Of a stretch of 64,000 nt of DNA, positions 56,439 through 64,000 are shown in pieces. The number at the start of each line of letters is the position of its first letter. Within the stretch, counting starts at the first letter, position 1. Position numbers and translations under genes: made by a program. Origin of the DNA: Stenotrophomonas geniculata ATCC 19374 = JCM 13324 (GTDB lineage: Bacteria > Pseudomonadota > Gammaproteobacteria > Xanthomonadales > Xanthomonadaceae). Where the stretch lies: NCBI RefSeq assembly GCF_001431625.1, contig NZ_LLXT01000094.1, positions 49,055 through 113,054 of the forward strand. The letters are read 5' to 3'. Under the pieces are notes generated by a model. It made no database searches and was not told where the DNA came from. It saw only the letters and a list, made by a program, of their open reading frames with translations.

Positions 56439-57188
56439 TCAGGCGGCGGGTTTCTTCACTACCGACGACGGCACCAGCCAGCGTGCGGCGTGGATGCCCA
56501 GCTCGTACAGCAGGCACATCGGGATCGCCAGCATCAGCTGCGACACCACGTCCGGCGGGGTCAGCACCGCCGCCACCACGAAGATGCCGACGATCGCGTA
56601 ACCGCGGCCTTCCTTGAACTGCTGCGGCGTCACCCAGCCGAGCAGCACCAGGATCACCATCGCCACCGGCAGTTCGAAACTGCCGCCGAAAGCGAAGAAG
56701 ATCGCCAGCACGAAATCCAGGTAGGCATTCGCATCCGGAGTGATCGCAATCACGTCCGGGCTGAAGGTGGTCAGAAAATGAAACACCGCCGGCAGCACCA
56801 GGAAGTAGGCGAAGGCGCAGCCGGTGTAGAACAGCAGTACCGACGACACCAGCAACGGCACCGCCAGGCGCTTCTCACGCGCATACAGGCCCGGGGCAAC
56901 GAACGCCCACAGCTGGTACAGCAGCCAAGGCACCGCCACGAACAGGGCCACGAAGAAGGTCAGCTTCAACGGTGCGAAGAAGGCACCGGCCGGGTTGGTG
57001 GCGATCATCGTCTGCCCGTTCGGCAGCTGCGACACCAGCGGTTCGGCCAGCGCGTTGTACAGCTTCTGGGTAAACGGCAGCAGGGCCAGCAGCAACACGC
57101 CCAGGCCCAGCAGTGCGCGCACCAGGCGGCCGCGCAGTTCCACCAGATGTTCGACCAGCGAGCTTTCGCCGAAATCCTGTTCACTCAT
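56439..57188 (-). CDS. tatC: Sec-independent protein translocase TatC
   Basis: Six-helix core receptor of the twin-arginine export system, 249 residues. SLVEHLVELRGRLVRALLGLG, the loop segment around FFAPLKLTFFVALFVAVPWLLYQLWAFVAPGLYAREKR and PEVIAITP-like FSPDVIAITPDANAYLDFV are diagnostic. The start overlaps the tatB stop by 4 bp. Third gene of tatABC. Confidence 0.97.
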   Translation of the reverse strand: MSEQDFGESSLVEHLVELRGRLVRALLGLGVLLLALLPFTQKLYNALAEPLVSQLPNGQTMIATNPAGAFFAPLKLTFFVALFVAVPWLLYQLWAFVAPGLYAREKRLAVPLLVSSVLLFYTGCAFAYFLVLPAVFHFLTTFSPDVIAITPDANAYLDFVLAIFFAFGGSFELPVAMVILVLLGWVTPQQFKEGRGYAIVGIFVVAAVLTPPDVVSQLMLAIPMCLLYELGIHAARWLVPSSVVKKPAA

Positions 57189-57643
57189 GGCTGGCGCTCC
57201 GTGCTCTGCGGCGGCGGCGCACCGGCTTCAGGGGGTGTCGCCGGCGTCGGCTCGGGAGCAACGCTCTCCTGTGCCGGCGCATCGGCATCGGGCGCAGCGC
57301 TCATATGCGGCGGCAGATCCGCAGGCGCCGGTGCGCGAACCTCCTGCGCCAGCGTATCGCCCTGCTGCTGGGCCTCCTGCGCTTCGCGACGGATCGCTTC
57401 ACCGCTGGCGCGCAGCTGGTTCTCGGTGTCCTGCATGCCCTGGCGCACGTCCTGCATCTGCCGCTTGATGTCCTCGGCCTGCAGTTCGCGCTCCAGTTCC
57501 TGTTTCACCGAATCCCACTGATTGCGGGCACGACGCACCCACAGGCCGGCGAAGCGGGCCGCCTTGGGCAGGCGCTCGGGACCGAGCACCACCAGGGCGA
57601 CCACTGCAATCACCAGCAGTTCGCTGAAGCCGATATCGAACAC
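57185..57643 (-). CDS. tatB: Sec-independent protein translocase TatB
   Basis: Single-helix subunit that binds twin-arginine substrates with TatC, 152 residues. MFDIGFSELLVIAVVALVVLGPERLP is the family start, followed by the amphipathic helix AARFAGLWVRRARNQWDSVKQELERE. The C-terminus is a proline- and alanine-rich tail, as usual. Coupled to tatC. Confidence 0.95.
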   Translation of the reverse strand: MFDIGFSELLVIAVVALVVLGPERLPKAARFAGLWVRRARNQWDSVKQELERELQAEDIKRQMQDVRQGMQDTENQLRASGEAIRREAQEAQQQGDTLAQEVRAPAPADLPPHMSAAPDADAPAQESVAPEPTPATPPEAGAPPPQSTERQP

Positions 57644-57658
57644 CGCAACCGCTCCGGA

Positions 57659-57886
57659 TCAGCGAGCGTTACGGTCGTGCTCGTCCTGCGCAGTGCGCGA
57701 GGCGTCCTGGCTGCGCGACTCATCGCCCAGCTGCGCGTTCGGCTTGTCTTCGTCGCGCATGCCCTTCTTGAATTCCTTGACCGCCGAACCGAGATCCTTG
57801 GCGCCGCTGGTCAGGCGCTTGGTGCCGAACACCAGCAGGACGATGGCCAGCACGACCAACCAATGCCAGATGCTGAAACTGCCCAT
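57659..57886 (-). CDS. tatA: Sec-independent protein translocase TatA
   Basis: Pore-forming subunit of twin-arginine export, 75 residues. It begins [25 protein letters not shown], then the amphipathic [16 protein letters not shown] helix and a charged tail. ATG 57886 is chosen because TatA proteins start there; the longer frame to 57925 adds unrelated residues. First gene of tatABC. Confidence 0.95.
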   Translation of the reverse strand: MGSFSIWHWLVVLAIVLLVFGTKRLTSGAKDLGSAVKEFKKGMRDEDKPNAQLGDESRSQDASRTAQDEHDRNAR

Positions 57887-57961
57887 AAAGACGCTCGTTA
57901 CGTTAGTGATCAGGCTGTCGAGCATAGCGCACCGGGTGTTAGCCGGCGCGCGTGACGAAAG

Positions 57962-58855
57962 TCAGTTTCCGCCCAGCGTTTCCGTGCGGATTTCGCCGTC
58001 GTTGACCGGCTGGAAACCCTGCTGCTGCGGCGGCGGGTTCTGCGGCACGTTCTGCAGCGGCGCGGTGGTGGCCTCGGCTGGGGCGGCCGGCGCTGCCTGA
58101 ACAGGCGCTGGAGCAACCGCCGGGGCCGCTGCCGGACGCGGGGCGCTGCCGCCGTTGCCGCTGCGGTTGTTGCGCGCGGCGTAGGTGGCCTCTTCCAGGC
58201 GATCGCGGAAGGCGACCACATCCATCGACGGCGAACCGGCGGCGCGGCCTTCGAAGATCATGCGCGGCGTGGTGTTGCTGCCGTATGCATCCAGATTGGC
58301 GGCATCATCGATCTGCAGCACCGCACCATCCAGCGCGACACCGGCGAACAGGCCGCGTGCGCGCGACCAGGACCAGATCTCGGCTTTCAGCTGGCCGTCG
58401 GTGGCAGCGGCGGCATTGCGGCCGACCGGGCCGGCGGCGACACCGGCATCGGCGCCCAGCGTGAACTTGCCGTTGACCAGATTGTCCAGGCTGCGGTCGT
58501 TGCGGAACACCAGCACCACATCGGAGGACTGCACACCGGCCTGGAAGCCGATGCTGCCGCCAGTGAGCTTGACGAACACCGGATTGGACCAGGCGCCATT
58601 GGGCATGCGCACCGACATCAGGCCGTGGCCACGGCGACCGCCAATGACCAGACCGGCCTTGATCGTGTCGGGAATGACGATGACCGCGCGGCCTTCGTCG
58701 AGCAATTTGTCCGGAATGCCCTGTTCAGGGATTTCCTGGATTTCAGCCAGCACGCGCACGGCATTGCGGGCACGCTGGTCTTCCTGCGGTCCGGCCATGG
58801 CCTGGCTGGACAGCAGGCTGGCGGCGATCAGCAGGGCTTGGATCGGGCGACGCAT
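57962..58855 (-). CDS. SYLF-domain lipid-binding protein (YSC84 family)
   Basis: Exported protein of 297 residues. A signal peptide (QALLIAASLLSSQAMA) precedes the SYLF domain: IPDKLLDEGRAVIVIPDTIKAGLVIGGRRG, GGSIGFQAGVQSSDVVLVF and KFTLGADAGVAAGPVGR, as in YSC84. The final 80 residues are a low-complexity proline, alanine and glutamine tail, which is unusual for the core family. GGAG precedes the ATG. Monocistronic; lipid target unknown. Confidence 0.88.
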   Translation of the reverse strand: MRRPIQALLIAASLLSSQAMAGPQEDQRARNAVRVLAEIQEIPEQGIPDKLLDEGRAVIVIPDTIKAGLVIGGRRGHGLMSVRMPNGAWSNPVFVKLTGGSIGFQAGVQSSDVVLVFRNDRSLDNLVNGKFTLGADAGVAAGPVGRNAAAATDGQLKAEIWSWSRARGLFAGVALDGAVLQIDDAANLDAYGSNTTPRMIFEGRAAGSPSMDVVAFRDRLEEATYAARNNRSGNGGSAPRPAAAPAVAPAPVQAAPAAPAEATTAPLQNVPQNPPPQQQGFQPVNDGEIRTETLGGN

Positions 58856-59020
58856 GGCAGGCTCCAGAAGTCAGTCCATAGGAAGATATAGCAAGTGACT
58901 GAAATTAGTAGTGTTGTCATGAATCTCCAATGAGCGTTCCCTGCTCACATTGACGCGCGCTATGCCTGCAATCCGAACCCTGCATCCCGGCACGGCGCCG
59001 GATCGGCGACAATACCGCCC

Positions 59021-59983
59021 ATGCTCGACGCACCCGATACCGCCGTGCTGGCGGTCAACCTAGGCACGCCCGAGACGCCGACGGCCCCCGCCGTACGCCG
59101 TTACCTGGCTGAATTCCTGTCCGACCCCCGCGTGGTCTCGATCCCGGCACTGCTGTGGCAGCCGCTGCTGCGCGGGTTGATCCTGCCGCTGCGCAGCGGC
59201 CGTTCGGCGGCCAAGTACGCCCAGGTCTGGCTGCCCGACGGCTCACCGCTGATGGTGCACACCCGGCAGCTGGCGCAGGCGATGCAGGCCCTGCTGCCGA
59301 CCCTGAAGGTTCGCCATGCGATGCGCTATGGCGAACCCGCCCTGGCCAGCGAGCTCGACCGCCTCGCCGCCGAAGGCGCGCGTCGCATCGTCGTGCTGCC
59401 GTTGTACCCGCAGTACTCCACCACCACCACCGCCTCGGTCGAAGACCGCGTCGATGCGTGGCAGCGCCGCAACCCGGGCGTAACCGTCAGCCTGGTGCGC
59501 GACTACTCGGTCGATCCGGGCTGGGTCGAGGCCGTGGCCGGCTCGATCCGCCGCTACTGGGAAGAGCACGGTCGCGGCCAGAAGCTGATGTTCTCCTTCC
59601 ACGGCATCCCGCAGCGCCTGGCCGATGCAGGCGATCCGTATCCGCAGCGCTGCGAGGCCAGTGCACAGGCCATCGCCAGGGCACTGGAACTGGGCAGGGA
59701 CGAGTGGCAGATGGGTTACCAGTCGCGGTTTGGCCGCGAGCGCTGGCTGCAGCCCTATGCCGAACCCAGCCTGTGGGCGCTGGCCGAATCCGGCGTGAAG
59801 CAGATCGACGTTGTCTGCCCGGGCTTTGCCACCGATTGCCTGGAAACGCTGGAGGAAGTGGCGCTGGGGTTCACCGAGACGCTGGCCGAGCGCGGCGCGA
59901 CGATGCGCTACATCCCGTGCCTCAACGCCGATCCGGAACACGCTCGCGCCCTGGCGCGGCTGGCCGTGGCCTCGCTGGCATGA
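59021..59983 (+). CDS. hemH: Ferrochelatase
   Basis: Inserts ferrous iron into protoporphyrin IX, the last step of protoheme synthesis; 320 residues. [29 protein letters not shown] at the start, [20 protein letters not shown], and the iron-ligand region [19 protein letters not shown] near residue 190 are all present, as is [17 protein letters not shown] near the C-terminus. Its TGA overlaps the next start (ATGA at 59980). Confidence 0.96.
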   Translation: MLDAPDTAVLAVNLGTPETPTAPAVRRYLAEFLSDPRVVSIPALLWQPLLRGLILPLRSGRSAAKYAQVWLPDGSPLMVHTRQLAQAMQALLPTLKVRHAMRYGEPALASELDRLAAEGARRIVVLPLYPQYSTTTTASVEDRVDAWQRRNPGVTVSLVRDYSVDPGWVEAVAGSIRRYWEEHGRGQKLMFSFHGIPQRLADAGDPYPQRCEASAQAIARALELGRDEWQMGYQSRFGRERWLQPYAEPSLWALAESGVKQIDVVCPGFATDCLETLEEVALGFTETLAERGATMRYIPCLNADPEHARALARLAVASLA

Positions 59984-60834
59984 GTCTGCAGCCGTTTGAA
60001 CTGGAGGTCGGTGGCGCGCGCGTCGCCGGCCTGCGCAACCACGGCGACGGCCCGCGCGTGTTGGCCCTGCATGGCTGGCTCGACAACGCGGCCAGCTTCG
60101 TGCCGCTGGCGCCGCATCTGTCGTCGCTGCAATTGGTGGCGATCGACCTGCCCGGTCACGGCCACAGCGCGCATCTGCCGGCGGGTGCCAGCTACACCAC
60201 GGCCGCCGCGATCTGCCACGTACTCGATGTCGCCGATGCACTGGGCTGGGACCGCTTCAACCTGCTCGGCCATTCGATGGGCGCCGGCATCGCCAGCCTC
60301 ACCGCCTCGGTCAGTGATCGGGTCGAACGGCTGGTGGCGATCGAAGCACTCGGCGGCCTGCGTGGTCCCGAGGAAGAAACCGCCAACCGCCTGCGCGAGC
60401 ATGTGAATGCCACGCGTGGGCTGGCACGAAAGCAGTTGCGCGTGTTCCCCGACCTCGCCGCGCCGATCCGCGCGCGGATGATGACCAACCAGCTCAGCGA
60501 ACGCTGTGCACGGCTGCTGGTCGAGCGCGGCGTGGAGCCTGTCGAAGGCGGCTACCGCTGGTGCAGCGACCCGCGCCTGATGCTGCCCACTGCGATCCGC
60601 CTCAGCGAAGGCCAGATCGACAACCTGCTGCAGGCCATTGCCTGCCCGACGCAGGTGATCTACGCCACGCCGGCACAGTCCTACTATCCCGAGCCGATGC
60701 GCAGTGATCGCCTGCAGCACCTGCGCAATGGCCGTCTGGCGGTGTTTGCCGGCAACCATCACCTGCACATGGAAGATCCGGAACAGATCGCAGATGTGAT
60801 CCTGCACTTCTTCAACAACGACAACGGCGGCTGA
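59980..60834 (+). CDS. Alpha/beta-hydrolase
   Basis: Hydrolase of 284 residues. The oxyanion-hole segment [19 protein letters not shown], the nucleophile elbow [15 protein letters not shown] (Ser near residue 98), and the late GNHHLHME (catalytic His) complete the triad. [21 protein letters not shown] is typical of the fold. Coupled to hemH by a 4-bp overlap; that association is common in Xanthomonadaceae relatives but the substrate is not known. Confidence 0.9.
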   Translation: MSLQPFELEVGGARVAGLRNHGDGPRVLALHGWLDNAASFVPLAPHLSSLQLVAIDLPGHGHSAHLPAGASYTTAAAICHVLDVADALGWDRFNLLGHSMGAGIASLTASVSDRVERLVAIEALGGLRGPEEETANRLREHVNATRGLARKQLRVFPDLAAPIRARMMTNQLSERCARLLVERGVEPVEGGYRWCSDPRLMLPTAIRLSEGQIDNLLQAIACPTQVIYATPAQSYYPEPMRSDRLQHLRNGRLAVFAGNHHLHMEDPEQIADVILHFFNNDNGG

Positions 60835-60960
60835 GCGCAGGCACCGGCGCGCTTCACTCTGCGCGTCTGCGGCCGATACATCAGTTGCGGGCCCTTGCGT
60901 CCGCAGCACGCAGGTCCGGTCGGGCCTGCGGCGTGTGTCTGGTTCTGCAAGGAAGTCCGC

Positions 60961-61110
60961 ATGCCCGCTCCATTGCACCGCCACCCACAGGATGTGGTCA
61001 CGGTGTCCCGTCTCCGCGTCGCTGATCGCGTCGCATTCCCCGAATTCCCGGCTCGCGCCCTGGTCACGCACTCCTGCGTGCGCCGCGGCGTGGCCGTTGT
61101 CGTTTGCTGA
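60961..61110 (+). CDS. Possible small protein upstream of the chemoreceptor
   Basis: A 49-residue frame starts [20 protein letters not shown] with AAGGAAG before the ATG. It ends 14 bp before the chemoreceptor start. No family recognised and composition is plain; it may be chance in the 290-bp gap (60835-61124), where nothing else was found. Confidence 0.25.
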   Translation: MPAPLHRHPQDVVTVSRLRVADRVAFPEFPARALVTHSCVRRGVAVVVC

Positions 61111-61124
61111 TCCAGGAGTCGCCG

Positions 61125-63230
61125 ATGTCCGTTGCATCCTCCCGTCCCCCCGATACCGCCCGACTGCCGCATCTGCAGCAGCTCGCCCGCCGCGCTGACC
61201 GCCGCCTGCTGATCGGCAGCGCGGTCCTGGCCCTGGCTGGCCTGGTGCTGGCCCTGCGTGGTCCGCAGCTGCAGGCCGCCGCGTTGGTGGCCGTCGCCGT
61301 GCTGCCAGCCGCGTGGTTCGGCGGACCGCAGGCAGGCCGGGCCGTCGCCCGCAACGGCTTGGCATTGCTGTTGTCGCTGCAGCTGGCCGTGTTGTGCGCG
61401 ATCGCCGGCCTGTCACCGGCGTTGCCGATTGCCCTCCTGCTGGGCGTGCTGCTGGGCCACCGCGATCGCCTTCCGGTGTGGCTGGCCGGTGGCGTCGGCA
61501 CGCTCGCGCTGCTGGCACCGCTGCAGGCGGGCGCTGCCGCGTGGCCAACGCTGCTGCAGGCCGGCATGTTCGCGGGCCTGACCTTGTTCCTCGGCCAGGC
61601 CGCACTGCGCCTTCGGCAGCAGGCCGAAGCCCTTGGCCATGGCCCGCATCGGCTTGCCGCGCTGGCACGTGACATCGCCACCGGTGCCGATCTTGGTGCA
61701 CATGCCGACACCAGCGCCTATGCACCGGGTTCACTCGCCCACGCCCTGGCCGACACCGCACGCCACGTGCAGGCACAGCGTGGACGCGAGGCGGCGGCCC
61801 ATGCCGAGAACGCGCAGATCCGCCAGGCGCTGGATGCCTCGCGGACCGCGATGATGATCGCTGACAACGACCACGTGATCCGCTATGTGAACCGCTCGGT
61901 GGTAGCCCTGCTGCGCAACCAGCAGGCGACGCTGCGACAGGCCTGCCCCGATTTCGATGCCGAACGCCTGGTCGGCAGCAGCATCCATCGTTTCCATGCC
62001 AACCCGGACCGTATCCGCGCCATCCTCAACGGCCTGCAGGTCACGCACAACGGCAAGGTGCAGATCGGACCGGTGCACTTCGCCCAGGTGGTCACCCCGG
62101 TGTTCGACGCGCAGGGCATGCGCCTGGGCTTCGCCGTGGAGTGGCATGACCGCACCCATGAGCTCGCGCTGGAGAACGCCGTGGCCGGCATCGTTGCAGC
62201 GGCAGCGGCCGGTGACCTCGACCAGCGCCTGCAGGCCACTGAAGGTGCCAGCTTCCTCGATGGCCTGACCGGTGGCATCAACCAGCTGCTCGATACGCTC
62301 GGCAGCACCGTCAACGAAGTGCGGCAGATGCTCTCGGCATTGGCCAACGGTGATCTGGATCGGCGCATGCACGGCGAGTATCACGGCGCTTTCGCTGCGA
62401 TCCAGCGCGATGCCAATGCCACGGCCGGGCAGTTGGCACGCATGGTCGGTCGCATCCAGGAATGTGCGGCGTCGATCAGTACCGCCGCCAGCGAGATTGC
62501 CGCCGGCAACGGCGCATTGTCCGAGCGCAGTGAGCGCCAGGCCGCGCACCTGCAGGAGACTGCAGCATCGATGGAGGAACTCACCGCCACCGTGCGCCAG
62601 AACGCCGCCCATGCGCGTGAGGCCAGTGCGTTGGCCGCCTCCACGCAGAGCGCTGCCAGTGACGGCAACACGGCCATGCAGCGGGTGGTGGATACCATGC
62701 AGGCCATCGAAGGTGCCTCGAAGCGGATCGGCGACATCACCGGCGTCATCGACGGCATTGCCTTCCAGACCAATATCCTGGCGTTGAACGCAGCGGTGGA
62801 GGCGGCACGCGCCGGCGAGCAGGGCCGAGGCTTTGCCGTGGTGGCCAGCGAGGTGCGCGTGCTGGCACAGCGTTCGGCGGCGGCCGCACAGGAGATCAAG
62901 AAGCTGATCGACGAAGCAGGCCGGCAGGTGGGCGAAGGTGCCCAGCTGGTGGCCGACGCCGGCCAACGCATGCAGGGCATTGTGGGCGGCGTGGAGGATG
63001 TCAGCCACCTGATGCGCGAGATTTCCGCAGCGTCGCAGGAGCAGTCCATCGGTATCGAGCAGATCAACCAGACCGTGGTGCAGATGGATCAGGCCACGCA
63101 GCAGAACGCGGCGCTGGTGGAAGAAGCCACCGCTGCCGCACGTGAGCTGCAGTCGCAGGCGGGGACGCTGACTGAGGCGGTCTCGGTGTTCCGCCAGCAG
63201 GAAGCACATGAGGAGGCTCTGGTCGCCTGA
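61125..63230 (+). CDS. Methyl-accepting chemotaxis protein with PAS domain
   Basis: Chemoreceptor of 701 residues. N-terminal membrane helices ([20 protein letters not shown] to about residue 160) have only short loops, so there is no large periplasmic sensor. A PAS domain ([21 protein letters not shown], near residues 240-340) is the likely sensor, followed by HAMP-like sequence and a signalling domain. The hairpin tip [32 protein letters not shown] near residue 545-575 is the CheA/CheW contact. No NWETF-type CheB/CheR tether at the end. CCAGGAGTC precedes the ATG. Confidence 0.92.
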   Translation: MSVASSRPPDTARLPHLQQLARRADRRLLIGSAVLALAGLVLALRGPQLQAAALVAVAVLPAAWFGGPQAGRAVARNGLALLLSLQLAVLCAIAGLSPALPIALLLGVLLGHRDRLPVWLAGGVGTLALLAPLQAGAAAWPTLLQAGMFAGLTLFLGQAALRLRQQAEALGHGPHRLAALARDIATGADLGAHADTSAYAPGSLAHALADTARHVQAQRGREAAAHAENAQIRQALDASRTAMMIADNDHVIRYVNRSVVALLRNQQATLRQACPDFDAERLVGSSIHRFHANPDRIRAILNGLQVTHNGKVQIGPVHFAQVVTPVFDAQGMRLGFAVEWHDRTHELALENAVAGIVAAAAAGDLDQRLQATEGASFLDGLTGGINQLLDTLGSTVNEVRQMLSALANGDLDRRMHGEYHGAFAAIQRDANATAGQLARMVGRIQECAASISTAASEIAAGNGALSERSERQAAHLQETAASMEELTATVRQNAAHAREASALAASTQSAASDGNTAMQRVVDTMQAIEGASKRIGDITGVIDGIAFQTNILALNAAVEAARAGEQGRGFAVVASEVRVLAQRSAAAAQEIKKLIDEAGRQVGEGAQLVADAGQRMQGIVGGVEDVSHLMREISAASQEQSIGIEQINQTVVQMDQATQQNAALVEEATAAARELQSQAGTLTEAVSVFRQQEAHEEALVA

Positions 63231-63258
63231 TCCCGTTTTTCAGGTGATCCCGATGAAG

Positions 63259-63285
63259 ACGGCGCCCGCGGGGCGCCGTTTTTTT
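63259..63285 (+). terminator. Rho-independent terminator after the chemoreceptor gene
   Basis: Perfect 9-bp stem ACGGCGCCC/GGGCGCCGT with a GCG loop, followed by seven T. It lies 28 bp after the stop codon. Confidence 0.92.
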
Positions 63286-63399
63286 GCGTGTTGTGCGTGA
63301 TGGGTCACGCCGGTAGCGGCCTGCACTGGTTGGCGCCGTGGTTTCTCGCGGAGAGCATCCACGCGCGGCGTCGACCTATTTGGCAAACGATTGCGGCGC

Positions 63400-63575
63400 G
63401 GGCCTGCTGTGGGTTAGTTGCCAACCTTGGTTGGCGCCTGGGTTCCTTGCGGGGAGCATCCACGCATGGCGTGGATCTACCGCTGATCCCTCTGCCATCG
63501 GTAGTCGCCAACCTTGGTTGGCGCCGCCGCTCGCGGCGGTTCCATCAACGCGTCTGCCGGCCAGTGGCCGGCATT
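63400..63575. repeat. Several REP-like palindromes
   Basis: GTTGCCAACCTTGGTTGGC (about 63417-63437) and GTCGCCAACCTTGGTTGGC (about 63503-63523) are nearly the same; CCGGCCAGTGGCCGG lies at about 63558. The stretch 63286-63597 otherwise holds no gene. Confidence 0.65.
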
Positions 63576-63600
63576 ACCCGGAATTTCCTGCGCACAAAGA

Positions 63601-63630
63601 AAAACCCCGCTGCGCAAGCAGCGGGGTTTT
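63601..63630 (-). terminator. Terminator of the rRNA operon
   Basis: Perfect 13-bp stem AAAACCCCGCTGC/GCAGCGGGGTTTT with a GCAA loop, followed on the minus strand by TTTCTTTG. It lies 11 bp beyond the 5S 3' end. Confidence 0.9.
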
Positions 63631-63640
63631 GGGTGTAAAC

Positions 63641-63755
63641 CCTGGCGATGACCTACTCTCGCATGGCTTGAGCCACACTACCATCGGCGCAGCTGCGTTT
63701 CACTTCCGAGTTCGGGATGGGATCGGGTGGTTCCACAGCGCTAATTTCACCAGGG
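63641..63755 (-). rRNA. rrf: 5S ribosomal RNA
   Basis: Read on the minus strand the sequence starts CCCTGGTGAAATTAGCGC, contains CCCGATCCCATCCCGAACTC and GAAACGCAGC, and ends GTAGGTCATCGCCAGG. These are the conserved blocks of bacterial 5S rRNA. About 115 nt; ends set from the terminal stem CCTGG/CCAGG. Confidence 0.95.
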
Positions 63756-63877
63756 AGGCGGTTGGAGCGTCGCCATCCGATACAGCTGGATAAGGCGCCT
63801 GCCTCTCGTAGTTCTTGTGACGTAGCGTGCACTTGGATGCTCTTACGACGCTGTCGTAAAGCCAAGGCAACTTGAGG

Positions 63878-64000
63878 TTATATGGTCAAGCCGCACGGAT
63901 CATTAGTATCAGTTAGCTCAATACATTGCTGTACTTACACACCTGACCTATCAACCACGTAGTCTACATGGTTCCTTCAGGGGGCTTGTGCCCCGGGAGA
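63878..64000 (-). rRNA. rrl: 23S ribosomal RNA, 3' end (runs off the window)
   Basis: On the minus strand the last bases read GCTAACTGATACTAATGATC and GCGGCTTGACCATATAACC, the standard 3' end of 23S rRNA. The gene continues right of base 64000. About 120 bp separate it from the 5S gene with no tRNA between. Confidence 0.93.

Noticed and set aside
63756..63877. A tRNA between 23S and 5S
   Set aside because: No cloverleaf or CCA-adjacent T-arm signature was seen in the 120-bp spacer.

Overview
The window looks like chromosomal DNA of a Stenotrophomonas (Xanthomonadaceae), close to S. maltophilia. The evidence is the high GC, third-position-GC coding style; the many short palindromes beginning GTAG or ending CTAC that match the SMAG family of REP repeats known from S. 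maltophilia; and gene content such as DcaP porin, S46 peptidase, CrbS/CrbR and coniferyl-aldehyde-dehydrogenase-type proteins. No plasmid, phage or CRISPR signal was seen. The identification rests on recognition, not on a database search. || Layout. 1-6.4 kb: start of uvrD, an FAD/NAD(P)-binding protein, cardiolipin synthase, rpmB-rpmG, a DEDDh exonuclease, and a divergent LysR/RidA pair. 6.5-12.6 kb: a histidine-rich exported protein and a czcCBA-type divalent-metal efflux operon. 12.6-17.5 kb: DUF885 protein; a LAB_N / family-2 glycosyltransferase / NAD-sugar epimerase cluster that may make a polyprenyl-phosphate sugar for lipid A or core decoration; a SUFU-domain protein. 17.6-23.5 kb: parB-parA-rsmG, a phosphopantetheinyl transferase, a GlsB-like membrane protein, xthA and an aldehyde dehydrogenase. 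23.6-26.8 kb: a visibly lower-GC patch of small exported proteins of no known family, including tandem paralogues, a gene broken by an in-frame amber codon and a probable frameshift. || 27-39.5 kb is an acetate/organic-acid locus: an MFS symporter and a DcaP porin diverge from acs, followed by the CrbR-type response regulator and, 3 kb further on, the CrbS-type transporter-sensor kinase. The gap between crbR and crbS holds a REP-associated tyrosine transposase with flanking REPs, an IS110-family element, and mntP with a manganese riboswitch and an MntR-like operator. The IS110 element sits at a CT dinucleotide exactly inside a SMAG palindrome. Its 220-bp non-coding left end carries a perfect hairpin and short segments that match the SMAG target and the element's own ends in the order expected of a bridge RNA. 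This is the most interesting structure in the window. || 39.6-64 kb: a DPP11-like S46 peptidase; a J-protein-like gene whose first 12 codons are those of an Hsp70 (a deletion scar); tamA-tamB; glyQ-glyS; a GspE-like ATPase; a class I amidotransferase; a BPSS1780-type membrane protein; tatABC; a SYLF protein; hemH with an alpha/beta hydrolase; a chemoreceptor; and, on the minus strand at the right edge, the 5S gene and the 3' end of 23S rRNA.
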